Notes: generated by a model from the sequence alone, not told the origin. A stretch of 64,000 bases of DNA from Geminocystis sp. NIES-3708 (GCF_001548095.1 NZ_AP014815.1:3819410-3883409), one strand, 5' to 3'; numbered from the stretch's first letter, positions 28,712-39,381 are shown. Translations and numbers: made by a program.

Positions 28712-30712
28712 CTACCCTATTGCTTCTTTAAAACGAATTTCATCCCGTTGAGGATCACAGAAGTGTACTTGTAACTTAATTTGTTCTCCCAATTTAGGAA
28801 CACGATCAAAACGATGAGGAAATTCTAAACCTAAATCTTCTAATAAAATCAAAGCTAAATTATCATCTTCCCGTAACCAACGCAATACTAAACCATGCCA
28901 AATTTCGTTGCTATGTTTTTGTAAATATTGCAAACTCCAATAACGATTTGTTTGTCTTTCCACTAAAACCGCTTCAGAAGAAGTACTCATTACCTCAAAA
29001 ATAATTTCTTGCATTTTATCCCTATGAAAAGGTAATTCATCACCTCTTAAATGGGCTTTAATTTGAAAGTGAGCTAGTAAATCTGTATAACGACGAATGG
29101 GAGAGGTTACTTGAGTATAAGTTTCTAATCCTAAACTAGCATGACGAGCCGCAGATAAACCAGTGCCACTTTTAGGCATACAACGACGTAAAGCACTTGA
29201 TCTTACAGGTCCTGCAGGTAAAAGTATTAATTCTTCTTCTGGAGGTAATTCAGGTTGAGGTTGGCTACGAAATGCAACAGGAATATTATGTTCTTGACAA
29301 TATTTTCCAGCTACTTCTCCTGCTAATATCATCATTTCTGCCACTAACGAACGGGAAAAAGAAGGATCTAATAATTCAATACTGACTTCTTCGTCATTTT
29401 TGACTTTGATAATAGCTTCAGGCATGGAAATCATCACCGATCCATTATCTTTGCGCCACTGGGCTCTTTTTTTGGCAGCTTCTGCTAACTGTTTTACTTG
29501 AAGTTCAGCTTGTATATCTAAATGCAACATTTCATCAACATCATGATAAGTCAACCTATAAGTAGGTTTAATAAGAGTAGCATGAATTTCATAGTCCGAA
29601 ACTCCACCATCATCCTTAAGAGTGATAGCAAAACTCAATGCAGGGCAAATTTGACCTTGAACTAAACTCATCGGTCCTGTAGCTAATTCGGGGGGAAACA
29701 TAGGAATCATCCCTGTCGGTAAATATAGACTTGTACTGCGTTTACGTGCTTCAAGATCTAAAGTATCATCAGGGTTAATTAAACGGGTAGGATCTGCTAT
29801 GTGTATCCAATAACGTAATGAACCATTATCTAATTGTTCTACACTTAAACCGTCGTCAATTTCTTCTGTACTTTCATCGTCAATAGTATAAACTTTTTGA
29901 TGAGTTAAATCCAGTCTAGGATTAGGATCTTTTATCGTACCTGCATAAAGTTGATCGAGAATAGAATGAGCCACTTCAGACACCTGGGCAGTAAAGTAAT
30001 TAGGGTAAGAACTACGGCGTAAAAATATATTTTCATGTTTACTCCATAATTTTAAGTCTATCAGTAATTGCAAAGCTGAATCACCTGTTTTTTGTCTTCC
30101 CAAAGATTCCAAAATTTCTTGGGCTTGTTTTGGGGGGTTATCAGGTTGTAGGGCAAATTTTTCAATAAAGTTAAGTTTAACTAATTCTGTCTCTTCCCAA
30201 TGAATATCTTCGCCCTTTAAAGCCTGATGAATTTTATGAATAAATCCTTCTTTTTCTTGTTTTCTTTGGGTTTCTATTTCGATTTGATGTTTAATTTCTT
30301 CAACTTGAGTAATAGGTCGAGGTTCATAAATATCTCCTTTTTTCTTAAAATACATCTTATCATCAGATAAAAGAATGTGTGCCGCATAACAAACAGGAGG
30401 AGTTTCTTCGGAAAAAATCAGAGAAGCTAATTCAGAAGGTGTGACAGGAGTAGAATCTTCAACTAATAATTCCCATGCAATTTCTAAATTAGATTCATCT
30501 ACATAAGGCTCAACTTCCGTTTTAAACTTAGGTATTTCGGTATATTTGAAAGATTGCCCTTCAATTTGATAATCAACTTTCTGAGGACGTATTTTGTGGA
30601 GATTTCCTTTTTCATCTATGGCAATCCAGTCTTTTTTTCCTTCTGGTTTTTCCACTACAGCTAAACGGCGATCATTATTAACTCTAAATTCAACTAAAGT
30701 ACCTTTTTCCAC
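28712..30712 (-). CDS. RNase II/R-family 3'-5' exoribonuclease
   Basis: The 666-residue enzyme has the RNB catalytic domain: TIDDESTEEIDDGLSVE with the four metal-binding aspartates, YWIHIADPTRLINP, RSTSLYLP, MFPPELA and the later SPIRRYTDLL. A C-terminal S1-like OB fold follows. The N-terminal 200 residues are cyanobacterial-type and lack the obvious twin cold-shock domains of E. coli RNase R, so it is closer to the short RNase II-like group. It degrades RNA processively from the 3' end. The tnpB element ends about 10 bp after its stop codon, so insertion left the coding region whole. Confidence 0.9.
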   Translation of the reverse strand: MEKGTLVEFRVNNDRRLAVVEKPEGKKDWIAIDEKGNLHKIRPQKVDYQIEGQSFKYTEIPKFKTEVEPYVDESNLEIAWELLVEDSTPVTPSELASLIFSEETPPVCYAAHILLSDDKMYFKKKGDIYEPRPITQVEEIKHQIEIETQRKQEKEGFIHKIHQALKGEDIHWEETELVKLNFIEKFALQPDNPPKQAQEILESLGRQKTGDSALQLLIDLKLWSKHENIFLRRSSYPNYFTAQVSEVAHSILDQLYAGTIKDPNPRLDLTHQKVYTIDDESTEEIDDGLSVEQLDNGSLRYWIHIADPTRLINPDDTLDLEARKRSTSLYLPTGMIPMFPPELATGPMSLVQGQICPALSFAITLKDDGGVSDYEIHATLIKPTYRLTYHDVDEMLHLDIQAELQVKQLAEAAKKRAQWRKDNGSVMISMPEAIIKVKNDEEVSIELLDPSFSRSLVAEMMILAGEVAGKYCQEHNIPVAFRSQPQPELPPEEELILLPAGPVRSSALRRCMPKSGTGLSAARHASLGLETYTQVTSPIRRYTDLLAHFQIKAHLRGDELPFHRDKMQEIIFEVMSTSSEAVLVERQTNRYWSLQYLQKHSNEIWHGLVLRWLREDDNLALILLEDLGLEFPHRFDRVPKLGEQIKLQVHFCDPQRDEIRFKEAIG

Positions 30713-30999
30713 CCTTTCAGTCCTTAATCTTTAATTCGATGACTTTATCTAATGTACCTCAACATTGGACAATAAACAATTGATAATTGGACAACAATAC
30801 TATATACTATAGTTTAATAAGTTTCAACAATATTGTTATTATCTGCACTGCCTAAAATTAAACAATTAGGACTGAAAATAAATTTTCTGAAGGCTAAGAC
30901 ATAAAAACTAAACTTTGCAAATAATTGAAACAAATCAAAAATTCAGACAGTACATTTTGATACAATTACCAGTGTTAAGAAGTTGGAATAAATAAAACC

Positions 31000-31458
31000 A
31001 TGAATAAGACTGTTGCACAGGTGATGACACCGACTCCCATCACTGTTACTCCTGAAATGCCCTTGAAAGAGGCGATCGCCATTTTAGTAGAACATAAAAT
31101 AAGTGGATTACCAGTTATTGATGGACAAGGAGAATTAGTCGGAATACTTTCTGAGAGTGATTTAATGTGGCAAGAAACAGGAGTTGAACCTCCGCCTTAC
31201 ATCATGATTTTAGATAGTATCATTTATTTACAAAATCTCGGGCGTTACGAAAAAGAAATTCATAAAGCATTAGGGCAAACTGTCGCTGATGTGATGAGCA
31301 ATAAAGCAATTACGATCAAAGGTAATCAACCTGTAAAAAAAGCCGCACAATTACTTCATGATAAACAAATTCGTCGTCTTCCCGTATTAAACGAAGAGGG
31401 AAACGTAATAGGTATTATTACTCAAGGTGATATTATCCGTGCTATGGCATCAGATTAA
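31000..31458 (+). CDS. CBS-domain pair protein
   Basis: The 152-residue protein has two CBS domains (about 1-62 and 90-152): VAQVMTPTPITVTPEMPLKEA, SGLPVIDGQGELVGILSESDL, then VADVMSNKAITIKGNQPV and RRLPVLNEEGNVIGIITQGDI. Such stand-alone Bateman modules bind adenosyl ligands and regulate partner enzymes; related cyanobacterial proteins respond to AMP or redox state. No effector domain is fused. It lies just upstream of the nblB-like gene on the same strand. Confidence 0.88.
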   Translation: MNKTVAQVMTPTPITVTPEMPLKEAIAILVEHKISGLPVIDGQGELVGILSESDLMWQETGVEPPPYIMILDSIIYLQNLGRYEKEIHKALGQTVADVMSNKAITIKGNQPVKKAAQLLHDKQIRRLPVLNEEGNVIGIITQGDIIRAMASD

Positions 31459-31531
31459 TCCCTCGCAAAATTAAAGTTATTACAATTTTCAATTATCAAT
31501 TACTTAATAAAAAAATAATAAAAATAATAAA

Positions 31532-32215
31532 ATGGCTATTACACCCGAATCTGTGAAAGAATTAATCTATTCCCCAAATTTTGGCGAACGTATCCGAGGT
31601 ATCAATGAATTAAGACAATTAGACAAAGAAAAAGCCTATGAGTTAATTAAACCAATTATTAAAGATGATAATGTAAGAGTACGTTATGCCGCTATTTCTC
31701 AATTAGATACTTTGGGAGACGTAAACTTAGAAGAATCCTTAGAAATACTATTAGAAAGATTATATAATGATCCAGAATCAGATGTTCGTGCGGCAGCAGC
31801 AGATGCTATTGCTGGATTAAAACTTACTCAAGCATTTCCAGATTTAAAGAAAGTTTATTATGAAAGTGATGATTGGTTAATCCAATTTAGTATTGTCGCT
31901 GCATTAGGTGAATTAGGACATCCTGACGGTTTTGATTTACTAAGCGATGCCTTAAATTCTGATAATGGATTATTACAAACTGCTGCTATTAGTGCATTAG
32001 GTGAATTAGGTGATATTCGTGCCATAAGTTTATTAATTCCGTTTGTAAATAACGATGATTGGCAAATCCGTCACCGTTTGGCACAGGCATTAAGTAAATT
32101 TGCTGGAGAAGAAAAAAAAGAAGTCTTAAATACTCTAACTATTCTTTCTCAAGATAAATCTGTGGCGGTAGCAGAAGAAGCAAAAAATTATTTAACAAAT
32201 ATAGCTATTGATTAA
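31532..32215 (+). CDS. nblB: NblB-like HEAT-repeat protein (phycobilisome degradation)
   Basis: The 227-residue protein consists of helical HEAT/PBS-lyase repeats, each with DxxxxVRxxAAxAL-type cores (DNVRVRYAAISQL, ESDVRAAAADAIAGL, WLIQFSIVAALGELG, GLLQTAAISALGELG, WQIRHRLAQALSKF). It is close to the cyanobacterial NblB group that binds chromophorylated phycocyanin and is needed for phycobilisome breakdown on starvation. It resembles the CpcE/CpcF lyases but is shorter. The assignment to NblB rests on recollected similarity. Confidence 0.7.
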   Translation: MAITPESVKELIYSPNFGERIRGINELRQLDKEKAYELIKPIIKDDNVRVRYAAISQLDTLGDVNLEESLEILLERLYNDPESDVRAAAADAIAGLKLTQAFPDLKKVYYESDDWLIQFSIVAALGELGHPDGFDLLSDALNSDNGLLQTAAISALGELGDIRAISLLIPFVNNDDWQIRHRLAQALSKFAGEEKKEVLNTLTILSQDKSVAVAEEAKNYLTNIAID

Positions 32216-32337
32216 CTACATTGTCTTAACTGTTAAGTATTAAACTGAAAATAATAATCCAAAAATTTCTGCAAATAGTTGACAGTTAACGATGAAAAGT
32301 TGACAATTATTGAATTAGTATTATGTCTTTTTTGTGA

Positions 32338-33402
32338 ATGAACCTCGATCAACAATTATCTAGTTATGATTATTTTTTACCACCAAACTTAATTGCTCAG
32401 AATCCCGTCAGCCCGAGGGATAGTTCTCGTTTATTAGTTGTTAAATCTGAAGGGAAAATTGATCATAGTATTTTTTGTAACTTACCTGATTTTTTATTGC
32501 CCGGAGATTTATTGGTTTTAAATGATACCCGTGTTATTCCTGCTCGTTTATACGGTAAAAAGTCAACAGGTGCACAAGTTGAGGTTTTATTAGTAGAAGA
32601 AACTACAAATAATTGTTGGTTAGCCTTAGTTAAACCAGGAAAACGCTTTTCTATCGGTAGCGAAATTTTGTTTGGTGATTCTTCTTTATTAAAAGCTACA
32701 GTTGTAGGGAAAGATAAATCAACAGGAGGACGTTTTTTACAGTTTCAAATCAATGAATCTCAGTCTTTTTGGGAAATTTTAGATCAAGTGGGTAATATTC
32801 CGTTTCCTCCTTACGTTACTGAGTCTCAGGCTAATCCTCAACAATATCAAACTATCTACGCTGAAAAACAAGGTGCGATCGCAGCACCAACGGCAGGTTT
32901 ACATTTCACACAAAAGCTATTAACAGAATTACAACAAAGACAAATAAATATTGCGACGGTTACTCTTCACGTTGGCATTGGCACTTTTCGCCCTGTAGAA
33001 GTAGAGAATATTCTAACCCATGAAATGCACCAAGAATGGATTGAAATTAATCAAAATACTATTGATGCTATTAAAGCAACAAAAGAAAAAGGAAGAAAAG
33101 TAATTGCAGTAGGGACAACAGTAGTTAGAACTTTGGAAGGTGCATATAAACATCAACAAAAATTAGCCCCTTTTTCTGGCAAAACTGATTTATTTATTTA
33201 TCCGGGTTATGAATTTAAAGTAATAGATGGTTTAATCACTAATTTTCATTTACCAAAATCTAGTTTATTAATGTTAGTGAGTGCTTTAATTGGTAGAAAA
33301 AGATTAATGAGTATTTATCAAGAAGCTATCGAAGAAAAATATCGTTTTTATTCCTTTGGAGATGGAATGTTTATTATGCCAAATCAAAATATTGAAAGTT
33401 AA
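32338..33402 (+). CDS. queA: S-adenosylmethionine:tRNA ribosyltransferase-isomerase
   Basis: The 354-residue enzyme transfers and rearranges the ribose of SAM to make epoxyqueuosine on tRNA. It begins [24 protein letters not shown] and continues with [18 protein letters not shown]-like turns, [36 protein letters not shown] and [13 protein letters not shown]. All are standard for QueA. Together with tgt at 11.6 kb it indicates queuosine in tRNA. A HIP1 site lies in the gene (32877). Confidence 0.95.
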   Translation: MNLDQQLSSYDYFLPPNLIAQNPVSPRDSSRLLVVKSEGKIDHSIFCNLPDFLLPGDLLVLNDTRVIPARLYGKKSTGAQVEVLLVEETTNNCWLALVKPGKRFSIGSEILFGDSSLLKATVVGKDKSTGGRFLQFQINESQSFWEILDQVGNIPFPPYVTESQANPQQYQTIYAEKQGAIAAPTAGLHFTQKLLTELQQRQINIATVTLHVGIGTFRPVEVENILTHEMHQEWIEINQNTIDAIKATKEKGRKVIAVGTTVVRTLEGAYKHQQKLAPFSGKTDLFIYPGYEFKVIDGLITNFHLPKSSLLMLVSALIGRKRLMSIYQEAIEEKYRFYSFGDGMFIMPNQNIES

Positions 33403-33910
33403 ATTTTATTAATGTTCAATATGTAGCAAAAAAAATTTTAGCTTTGGAAAAAAGGAAAATAGGTCAATTTTCTACATTAGGAAACTGTAATTTAACTTGA
33501 CAATAATTTAAAACAAAAGATTTATTTAAGAGATTTTCAGTAATTTTGGCAAAATAGCTTTTAAAGTGCGGATGCTAAATTTACGATAAATTTTATTATT
33601 TCTAAATCTATCATCACAAACGATTTAAACCTCTTATGAGTTATTATTGAGCGTGTTACTTATGACTTATATTTTCTTGATTTCTTTAGATACTTATTGC
33701 TATGAAAAGAGTTAAAATTTCAGATTAATTTATCTACTATTATTCTAAAGCCATTCAAACATTAGGTTAACCTTCCATTGATATTGATTAAGCGATCGCT
33801 TTTGTCATATATTAGTTTAATCAAAGGAATATTAATTAATTTTAAGATCATTTCTCATAATAACATGACATAATTGAAAAATATTTATTAGACGAGGAAA
33901 TCATAATTTT
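33403..33910. other. Intergenic region, 508 bp
   Basis: It is AT-rich and holds one HIP1 site (33793). No convincing ORF, tRNA or terminator was seen. It is the upstream region of psb32 and is long enough for control elements. Confidence 0.5.
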
Positions 33911-34603
33911 ATGACAAAAGTAAATGCAATAATTACCAGTTTACTACTTTTTTTAGTATTGTTTTTAAATGTCGGTGTCAATTCCGCTTCAGCCACGGGA
34001 GTTTATGATCTACCTTTAGTTAACAATGGGGATGATATTTGGATAATTGATGATGCGGAAGTTATCAGTAAAACGACAGAAGCTCAATTAAACAATCAAT
34101 TGAAAGATTTAGCAACGAATACAGGCAATGAAACTCGCATGGTTGTTATTAATCGTCTTGAATATGGTGATACGATAGAATCTCTGACGGAAGAAATTTT
34201 CGCTAAATGGTATCCGACTCCTGAAGAACAAAATCATCAAACTCTATTAGTATTAGATACATTAACTAATCGTACAGCCATAGAAAGTGGTGAGGGCGTT
34301 GCTTCAGTTTTAACTCCTGAGATTAGCGATAGTATTGTCAAAGAAACTATAGTTGTACCTCTTAAAAGTTCACAGTACAATCAGGCTTTAATTGATGCTG
34401 GCGATCGCCTTGTAGCTGTTCTGTCAGGACAAGAAGATCCCGGAGCTCCAAAAATTAAAGAATTAGACATAGATGGAACTTTTACCAGTGCAGAAGAGAC
34501 TGATGATCGTAGTGCCACTATTTGGATGATTGTGCTTTTAGGATTAGCTACTTTAATACCAATGATCACTTATTTTTGGTATGTAGGATTTCCTGGTAAT
34601 TAG
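33911..34603 (+). CDS. psb32: Photosystem II repair protein Psb32 (TPM domain)
   Basis: The 230-residue protein has a signal peptide (cleavage after SASA), a TPM domain (DDAEVISKTTEAQLNNQLKD, GNETRMVVINRL, IFAKWYPTPEEQNHQTLLVL) and a C-terminal membrane helix (ATIWMIVLLGLATLIPMITYFW). This lay-out, lumenal domain plus C-terminal anchor, is that of Psb32, which protects photosystem II from photodamage and speeds its repair. It lies 73 bp upstream of a small conserved gene. Confidence 0.85.
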   Translation: MTKVNAIITSLLLFLVLFLNVGVNSASATGVYDLPLVNNGDDIWIIDDAEVISKTTEAQLNNQLKDLATNTGNETRMVVINRLEYGDTIESLTEEIFAKWYPTPEEQNHQTLLVLDTLTNRTAIESGEGVASVLTPEISDSIVKETIVVPLKSSQYNQALIDAGDRLVAVLSGQEDPGAPKIKELDIDGTFTSAEETDDRSATIWMIVLLGLATLIPMITYFWYVGFPGN

Positions 34604-34676
34604 GGTAAAATAAAAATATGAAAGCATCCTATTTCATAACTATCAAATTTAATATAAACAGATAAGAAGAAAAATT

Positions 34677-34931
34677 ATGCTCACAGATCCCTTTGTTATT
34701 CGATACTATCAAAAACTAACCGATGGAATGGTGGATTTATGGCATAGAGGTAGTCGTTATGAAGAGTTGAGAATATATATGGAAGGGTATCTAACTTGTC
34801 TCCGTCTCACTAACGTAATCGAAGGCTATCAAATTCATCGTTTAGAAGAAGAGGCTTTTCGCTTTCTTCGAGATCCTTCTAATTTTGAATTAGCCATGCC
34901 TCAAATGCAAAAAGAACACGATTACTATTAA
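34677..34931 (+). CDS. Small conserved cyanobacterial protein (DUF6761-like)
   Basis: The 84-residue acidic protein (FVIRYYQKLTDGMVDLWHRG, LRIYMEGYLTCLRLTNVIEG, YQIHRLEEEAFRFLRDPSNF) is helical and soluble. I recall it as a cyanobacteria-restricted family, possibly DUF6761; I am not sure of the number. It follows psb32 on the same strand, perhaps co-transcribed. Function unknown. Confidence 0.7.
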   Translation: MLTDPFVIRYYQKLTDGMVDLWHRGSRYEELRIYMEGYLTCLRLTNVIEGYQIHRLEEEAFRFLRDPSNFELAMPQMQKEHDYY

Positions 34932-35243
34932 TAATCTATTCACCATCTTATCACTGAATTTCTATATTCACTATCAAAATTAGAGAACAAATCAACCGAC
35001 AATGTGCAAGACTGGTTACTTTTTTGTAGATAAAGATTTTATCAACTAAAGATATTACCTTTTGCCCTTTGTCTTTTTTATTCAAATTATCTTAAGTTCA
35101 TCACTTGTCAAAAAGATTGAATTTACTAATGATACAATTGATTGAGGCGGTTATGAATTGAGTCTCGTGAACTCTTTTTTGAACAAAATTAATTATCATC
35201 AATCTCTTTTATTTTTAATCAGATTAAAACTTAAAATTAAATA
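34932..35243. other. Intergenic region, 312 bp
   Basis: No ORF, RNA gene or strong hairpin was seen. It is the leader of hisB, AT-rich, with several T-tracts. Confidence 0.45.
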
Positions 35244-35882
35244 ATGTCAATTATTACTACTTTACCCACTAATTTAGAATCTATAGCTCATCAAAGCCGT
35301 GTTGCCTCTATTAGTCGTACAACAAAAGAAACAGATATTCAAGTACAAGTAAATCTTGATGGGGACGGAAAATGTAATGTTAATACTGGTATTCCTTTTC
35401 TTGATCATATGCTACACCAAATTTGTTCTCATGGTTTATTAGATTTAGATATTCAAGCCAAAGGAGACATTGAAATAGATGATCATCATACAAACGAAGA
35501 TGTTGCCATTACATTAGGACAAGCCATTGCTGAAGCCTTAGGTAATCGAAAAGGAATTAATCGTTTTGGTCATTTTGTTGCTCCTTTAGATGAAGCCTTA
35601 ATTCAAGTTGCTCTTGATTTTTCTGGAAGACCACATTTAAGCTATGGTTTAAATATACCGACAGAAAGAGTGGGAAATTATGATACTCAATTAGTCAGAG
35701 AATTTTTTGTAGCTTTAGTCAATCATAGTCAAATAACTTTACATATTCGTCAACTAGATGGAATTAATTCTCATCATATCATTGAAGCAACCTTTAAAGC
35801 CTTTGCCAGAGCTATGCGTATGGCTTTAGAGATGGATATTCGTCGTATTCAGGAAATACCTAGCTCTAAAGGAGTTTTATAA
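35244..35882 (+). CDS. hisB: Imidazoleglycerol-phosphate dehydratase
   Basis: The 212-residue enzyme makes imidazole acetol phosphate in histidine synthesis. Signature segments are [49 protein letters not shown] and the C-terminal [16 protein letters not shown]. The His-rich motifs bind the two Mn ions. It is the single-domain form, not fused to histidinol phosphatase. Its neighbours are unrelated, so it is a scattered histidine gene. Confidence 0.95.
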   Translation: MSIITTLPTNLESIAHQSRVASISRTTKETDIQVQVNLDGDGKCNVNTGIPFLDHMLHQICSHGLLDLDIQAKGDIEIDDHHTNEDVAITLGQAIAEALGNRKGINRFGHFVAPLDEALIQVALDFSGRPHLSYGLNIPTERVGNYDTQLVREFFVALVNHSQITLHIRQLDGINSHHIIEATFKAFARAMRMALEMDIRRIQEIPSSKGVL

Positions 35883-35953
35883 AAAAATTTAGAATTAAAA
35901 GTATTAAAATTTCCATTATTTATTAACTATTCGTATTATATTCGGTAATTATT

Positions 35954-37012
35954 ATGTCAAGTAAATATTTATTAATCGCTTCTAGTGAGCCATATACCGG
36001 TAAATCGGCGACTATTCTTGGTATCGCTCATCAATTACAAAATAAAGGCATTAAATTAGGTTATGGTAAGCCCATTGGCACTTGTTTTAATCCATTAGAT
36101 AACCTTGGAGATGAGCAAGATTTACAATTTATCAGTCAAATCTTAAAATTACCAGAATCTCAACTAAAATCACCCTTATTATTACTAGATGAAAAAACCA
36201 TCATCGAACATTTGGGTAAAGAAAGTAACTATCAAGATCAATTAATTGAATACTGTAATTCTATTGATGCTGATTTAACTCTTTTAGAAGGGGCAGGAAA
36301 TTTAACTCAAGGAAATTTATTTCATCTTAGTGCCCCAGAAGTAGCAGAAAAAATTAATGCTTCCGTGTTATTGGTGGTAAAGTATGAACCTTTGTTGATT
36401 ATTGACCAAATTTTAGCCGCCAAAGATGTTTTTGGAGATCGTCTTATAGGGGTTTTAATTAATAGTATTCCCCATGAACAATTCGACATTTTAGAAAACA
36501 CCATTAAACCTTTTTTTAAATCAAGGAATATCGATATTTTGGGAATGTTGCCCACCGATAGACTTTTACAAAGTGTTAGTGTCAGGGAATTAGTTTCTCA
36601 ACTTAAAGCAAAGGTTTTATGTCGTGAAGATCGTTTAGATTTAATGGTAGAAAGCCTTACCGTTGGTGCAATGAATGTTAATTCTGCCCTTGAATATTTT
36701 CGTCAGCGACAAAATATGGCTGTGGTAACAGGAAGCGATCGCACAGATTTACAATTAGCGGCATTAGAAAGCTCTACAAACTGTTTAATTTTAACTGGTC
36801 ATACTCCTCCACAACAATTGATTTTAGCCCGTGCTGAAGATTTAGAAATTCCAATCCTCACGGTAGATTTTGATACTCTCACCACTGTCGAAATAGTTGA
36901 TCAAGCATTTGGAACAGTAAGATTACACGAAACTATCAAAGTCGAATGTGTACAGAATTTAATAGAAGAACACTTTGATATAGATTTATTGCTACAAAAA
37001 TTACACTTTTAA
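35954..37012 (+). CDS. P-loop/DRTGG-domain phosphotransacetylase-like protein
   Basis: The 352-residue protein has an N-terminal BioD/CobB-like P-loop domain (ASSEPYTGKSATILGIAHQL, LLEGAGNL, LLVVKYEP) and a C-terminal DRTGG domain (SDRTDLQLAALESSTNCLIL, PILTVDFDTLTTVEIVDQAF). This architecture matches the N-terminal half of long phosphotransacetylases (Pta) but lacks the catalytic PTA_PTB domain. Such stand-alone proteins are common in cyanobacteria and are probably regulatory. It does not look like cobyrinate synthase because the glutamine amidotransferase part is missing. Confidence 0.8.
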   Translation: MSSKYLLIASSEPYTGKSATILGIAHQLQNKGIKLGYGKPIGTCFNPLDNLGDEQDLQFISQILKLPESQLKSPLLLLDEKTIIEHLGKESNYQDQLIEYCNSIDADLTLLEGAGNLTQGNLFHLSAPEVAEKINASVLLVVKYEPLLIIDQILAAKDVFGDRLIGVLINSIPHEQFDILENTIKPFFKSRNIDILGMLPTDRLLQSVSVRELVSQLKAKVLCREDRLDLMVESLTVGAMNVNSALEYFRQRQNMAVVTGSDRTDLQLAALESSTNCLILTGHTPPQQLILARAEDLEIPILTVDFDTLTTVEIVDQAFGTVRLHETIKVECVQNLIEEHFDIDLLLQKLHF

Positions 37013-37172
37013 GTCAAGGTTATAAAAAATATTGAAAGAAAATTGGGAAATAATTTGGTCTATTTTTCAATTTCCTTTTGTTTGTTTGTTTATTTATTGA
37101 TACGATCCTTTAGAATTATAGACTTATAAAGAATAAATTATTATTTTTAGAATTTTTATAAATTAGTTGATT

Positions 37173-38612
37173 ATGTTTGATGCTTTAGCGGAACGTTTAG
37201 AAGATACATGGAAAAAGTTACGTGGTCAAGGTAAAATCAGTCAATCAAATATTCAAGATGCCTTACAAGAAGTTAGACGGGCTTTACTAGAAGCTGATGT
37301 TAATTTTCAGGTAGTTAAAAGTTTTGTTGCCGAAGTTGAAAAAAATGCTTTAGGTGCAGAGGTTATTTCTGGAGTTAACCCTCAACAACAGTTTATTAAA
37401 ATTGTCTATGACGAATTAGTCAAAGTCATGGGGGAAAGTAATGTACCTTTGGCTAATGCTCAGACTTCACCCACCGTTATTTTAATGGCAGGTTTACAAG
37501 GTGCTGGTAAAACTACGGCTACCGCTAAATTAGGCTTATTTTTACAAAAACAAAAACGTAGTTGTTTGATGGTAGCAACAGACGTTTATCGTCCAGCAGC
37601 GATCGATCAGTTAATTACATTAGGTAATCAAATCCAAATTCCTGTTTTTCAGCTAGGCAAAGATACTAACCCCGTTGAAATTGCCCGTCAAGGTATTGCT
37701 TATGCAAAAGAAAATGGTATTGATACCGTAATTGTTGACACTGCTGGTCGATTACAAATAGATCAGGATATGATGGCGGAGTTAGCTCAAATCAAGGAAG
37801 TAGTTCAACCTGATGAAATTTTATTAGTAGTGGACTCCATGACAGGGCAAGAAGCGGCTAATGTTACTCGTACTTTCCATGAAGAAATCGGTATTACGGG
37901 AGCTATTCTGACGAAAATGGACGGGGATAGTCGTGGTGGTGCAGCGTTATCCGTACGGACAATTTCAGGACAACCGATTAAATTTATTGGCGTGGGGGAA
38001 AAAGTAGAAGCCTTAGAACCATTTTATCCTGAACGTATGGCTTCTCGTATTCTGAATATGGGAGATATTGTAACTCTGGTAGAAAAAGCCCAAGAAGAGT
38101 TAGATATTGCCGATGTTGAGAAAATGCAGAAGAAAATGATGGAAGCTAAGTTTGATTTTAATGATTTTATCAAACAAATGCGTCTTCTTAAAAATATGGG
38201 TTCTTTTGCTGGAGTTATGAAATTAATTCCGGGGATGAATAAACTTGGTGCAGGAGCGTTAGAGCAAGGAGAAGTTCAATTAAAACGTACTGAAGCCATG
38301 ATTAACTCCATGACGAAGGAAGAAAGAGAAAATCCTCAATTATTATCCCAATCACCTAATCGTCGTCGTAGAGTCGCAAAAGGCTCAGGGCATGAAGAAA
38401 AAGATGTTTCTCGTTTAGTCAGTGATTTTACTCGGATGCGTACCATGATGCAACAAATGAGCATGGGTGGTGGTTTACCCGGAATGCCCGGCATGGGTGG
38501 AATGCCTGGTATGGGTGGATTATTTGGCGGTAATCGCCCCGGTTTTAGAAATGAGCCCCCTGCTAAAAAACCTAAAAAAATTAAGAAAAAAAGAGGTTTT
38601 GCTGATCTGTAA
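37173..38612 (+). CDS. ffh: Signal recognition particle protein Ffh
   Basis: The 479-residue GTPase binds signal sequences and SRP RNA for co-translational membrane targeting. Motifs: N domain ALAERLEDTWKKLRGQGK, P-loop GLQGAGKTTATAKL near residue 107, DVYRPAAIDQL, DTAGRLQ, TKMDGDSRGGAAL, then the Met-rich M domain (RMRTMMQQMSMGGGLPGMPG-like) and a basic C-terminus. I chose ATG 37173 over the TTG at 37167 because FDALAERL is the usual N-terminus. Confidence 0.95.
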   Translation: MFDALAERLEDTWKKLRGQGKISQSNIQDALQEVRRALLEADVNFQVVKSFVAEVEKNALGAEVISGVNPQQQFIKIVYDELVKVMGESNVPLANAQTSPTVILMAGLQGAGKTTATAKLGLFLQKQKRSCLMVATDVYRPAAIDQLITLGNQIQIPVFQLGKDTNPVEIARQGIAYAKENGIDTVIVDTAGRLQIDQDMMAELAQIKEVVQPDEILLVVDSMTGQEAANVTRTFHEEIGITGAILTKMDGDSRGGAALSVRTISGQPIKFIGVGEKVEALEPFYPERMASRILNMGDIVTLVEKAQEELDIADVEKMQKKMMEAKFDFNDFIKQMRLLKNMGSFAGVMKLIPGMNKLGAGALEQGEVQLKRTEAMINSMTKEERENPQLLSQSPNRRRRVAKGSGHEEKDVSRLVSDFTRMRTMMQQMSMGGGLPGMPGMGGMPGMGGLFGGNRPGFRNEPPAKKPKKIKKKRGFADL

Positions 38613-38662
38613 ATAATTAACAATTAACAATTAATGATTATTATTGATTATTTTAAATTTAT

Positions 38663-39325
38663 ATGAGTGATTCTATCGAGCGTCAATATCTTTCTCCCAA
38701 CTGTATTTTATCTTTGCAGGGTTTTACTGATCAGAATAATAGCCATGAAAATCAACCTATTTTGTCGGTGTTAAGTCAAGCTCAATGTCAAATAATTGGT
38801 CATCCGGTTATTCTGAGTGGCGGCTTAGTTTTTATGGAACATTTAATTAAAGCGGTTAGTGCCTATGCCCAAGAGTTATTGAGTGGTTTAAATCATAGTT
38901 GGGAATATACTGATGATACTAATTATATTTCAATTAGTAAAATACCTGATAAAAACCGTCATCTTTTAGTATGGCAAGAAAAAAAAGACGATACGAATAA
39001 TCAGTTACAAATTGAACTAAGTACTGTACAGTTTTTTGATTTGTTGGAAACTATCGACCAACTTTCTGTTGATGACTATACTTTACCCCAACTCCAAGAT
39101 AACCCTCAACCTCTGTCACCTCGTCATCGTCAGGGAGATATTTCTTTAATTGAACAGTCAACTCCAGCAGTTATGGGATTTTTTAGTTTAGCTTTAGCTG
39201 CGATCGCTTTATTTATGATCCCCAATCCTAGCACCATTAAAGATCCTAATCAAGAACCAAAACCAACTCCCACACAAAATAATAATGGACTTGTACCGCC
39301 TTCACAACTTCCCAATCAACCTTAA
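38663..39325 (+). CDS. DUF4335-type membrane-anchored protein
   Basis: The 220-residue protein starts IERQYLSPNCILSLQGF, has an alpha/beta cytosolic domain to about residue 150, then one membrane segment (PAVMGFFSLALAAIALFMIP) and a Pro/Asn-rich tail. This is the arrangement of the cyanobacterial DUF4335 family. It starts about 50 bp after ffh. The family's function is unknown; a gene of DUF3038 type often accompanies it but is absent here. Confidence 0.75.
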   Translation: MSDSIERQYLSPNCILSLQGFTDQNNSHENQPILSVLSQAQCQIIGHPVILSGGLVFMEHLIKAVSAYAQELLSGLNHSWEYTDDTNYISISKIPDKNRHLLVWQEKKDDTNNQLQIELSTVQFFDLLETIDQLSVDDYTLPQLQDNPQPLSPRHRQGDISLIEQSTPAVMGFFSLALAAIALFMIPNPSTIKDPNQEPKPTPTQNNNGLVPPSQLPNQP

Positions 39326-39381
39326 GAACTTATCGACTTATTTGCTGAAACAGTCACAGACAACTATAATAGATAGCTAGA

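Noticed and set aside
35954..37012. Assignment of the P-loop/DRTGG gene as cobyrinate synthase or bioD
   Set aside because: It lacks the amidotransferase half and has a DRTGG domain, so the phosphotransacetylase-like reading fits better.
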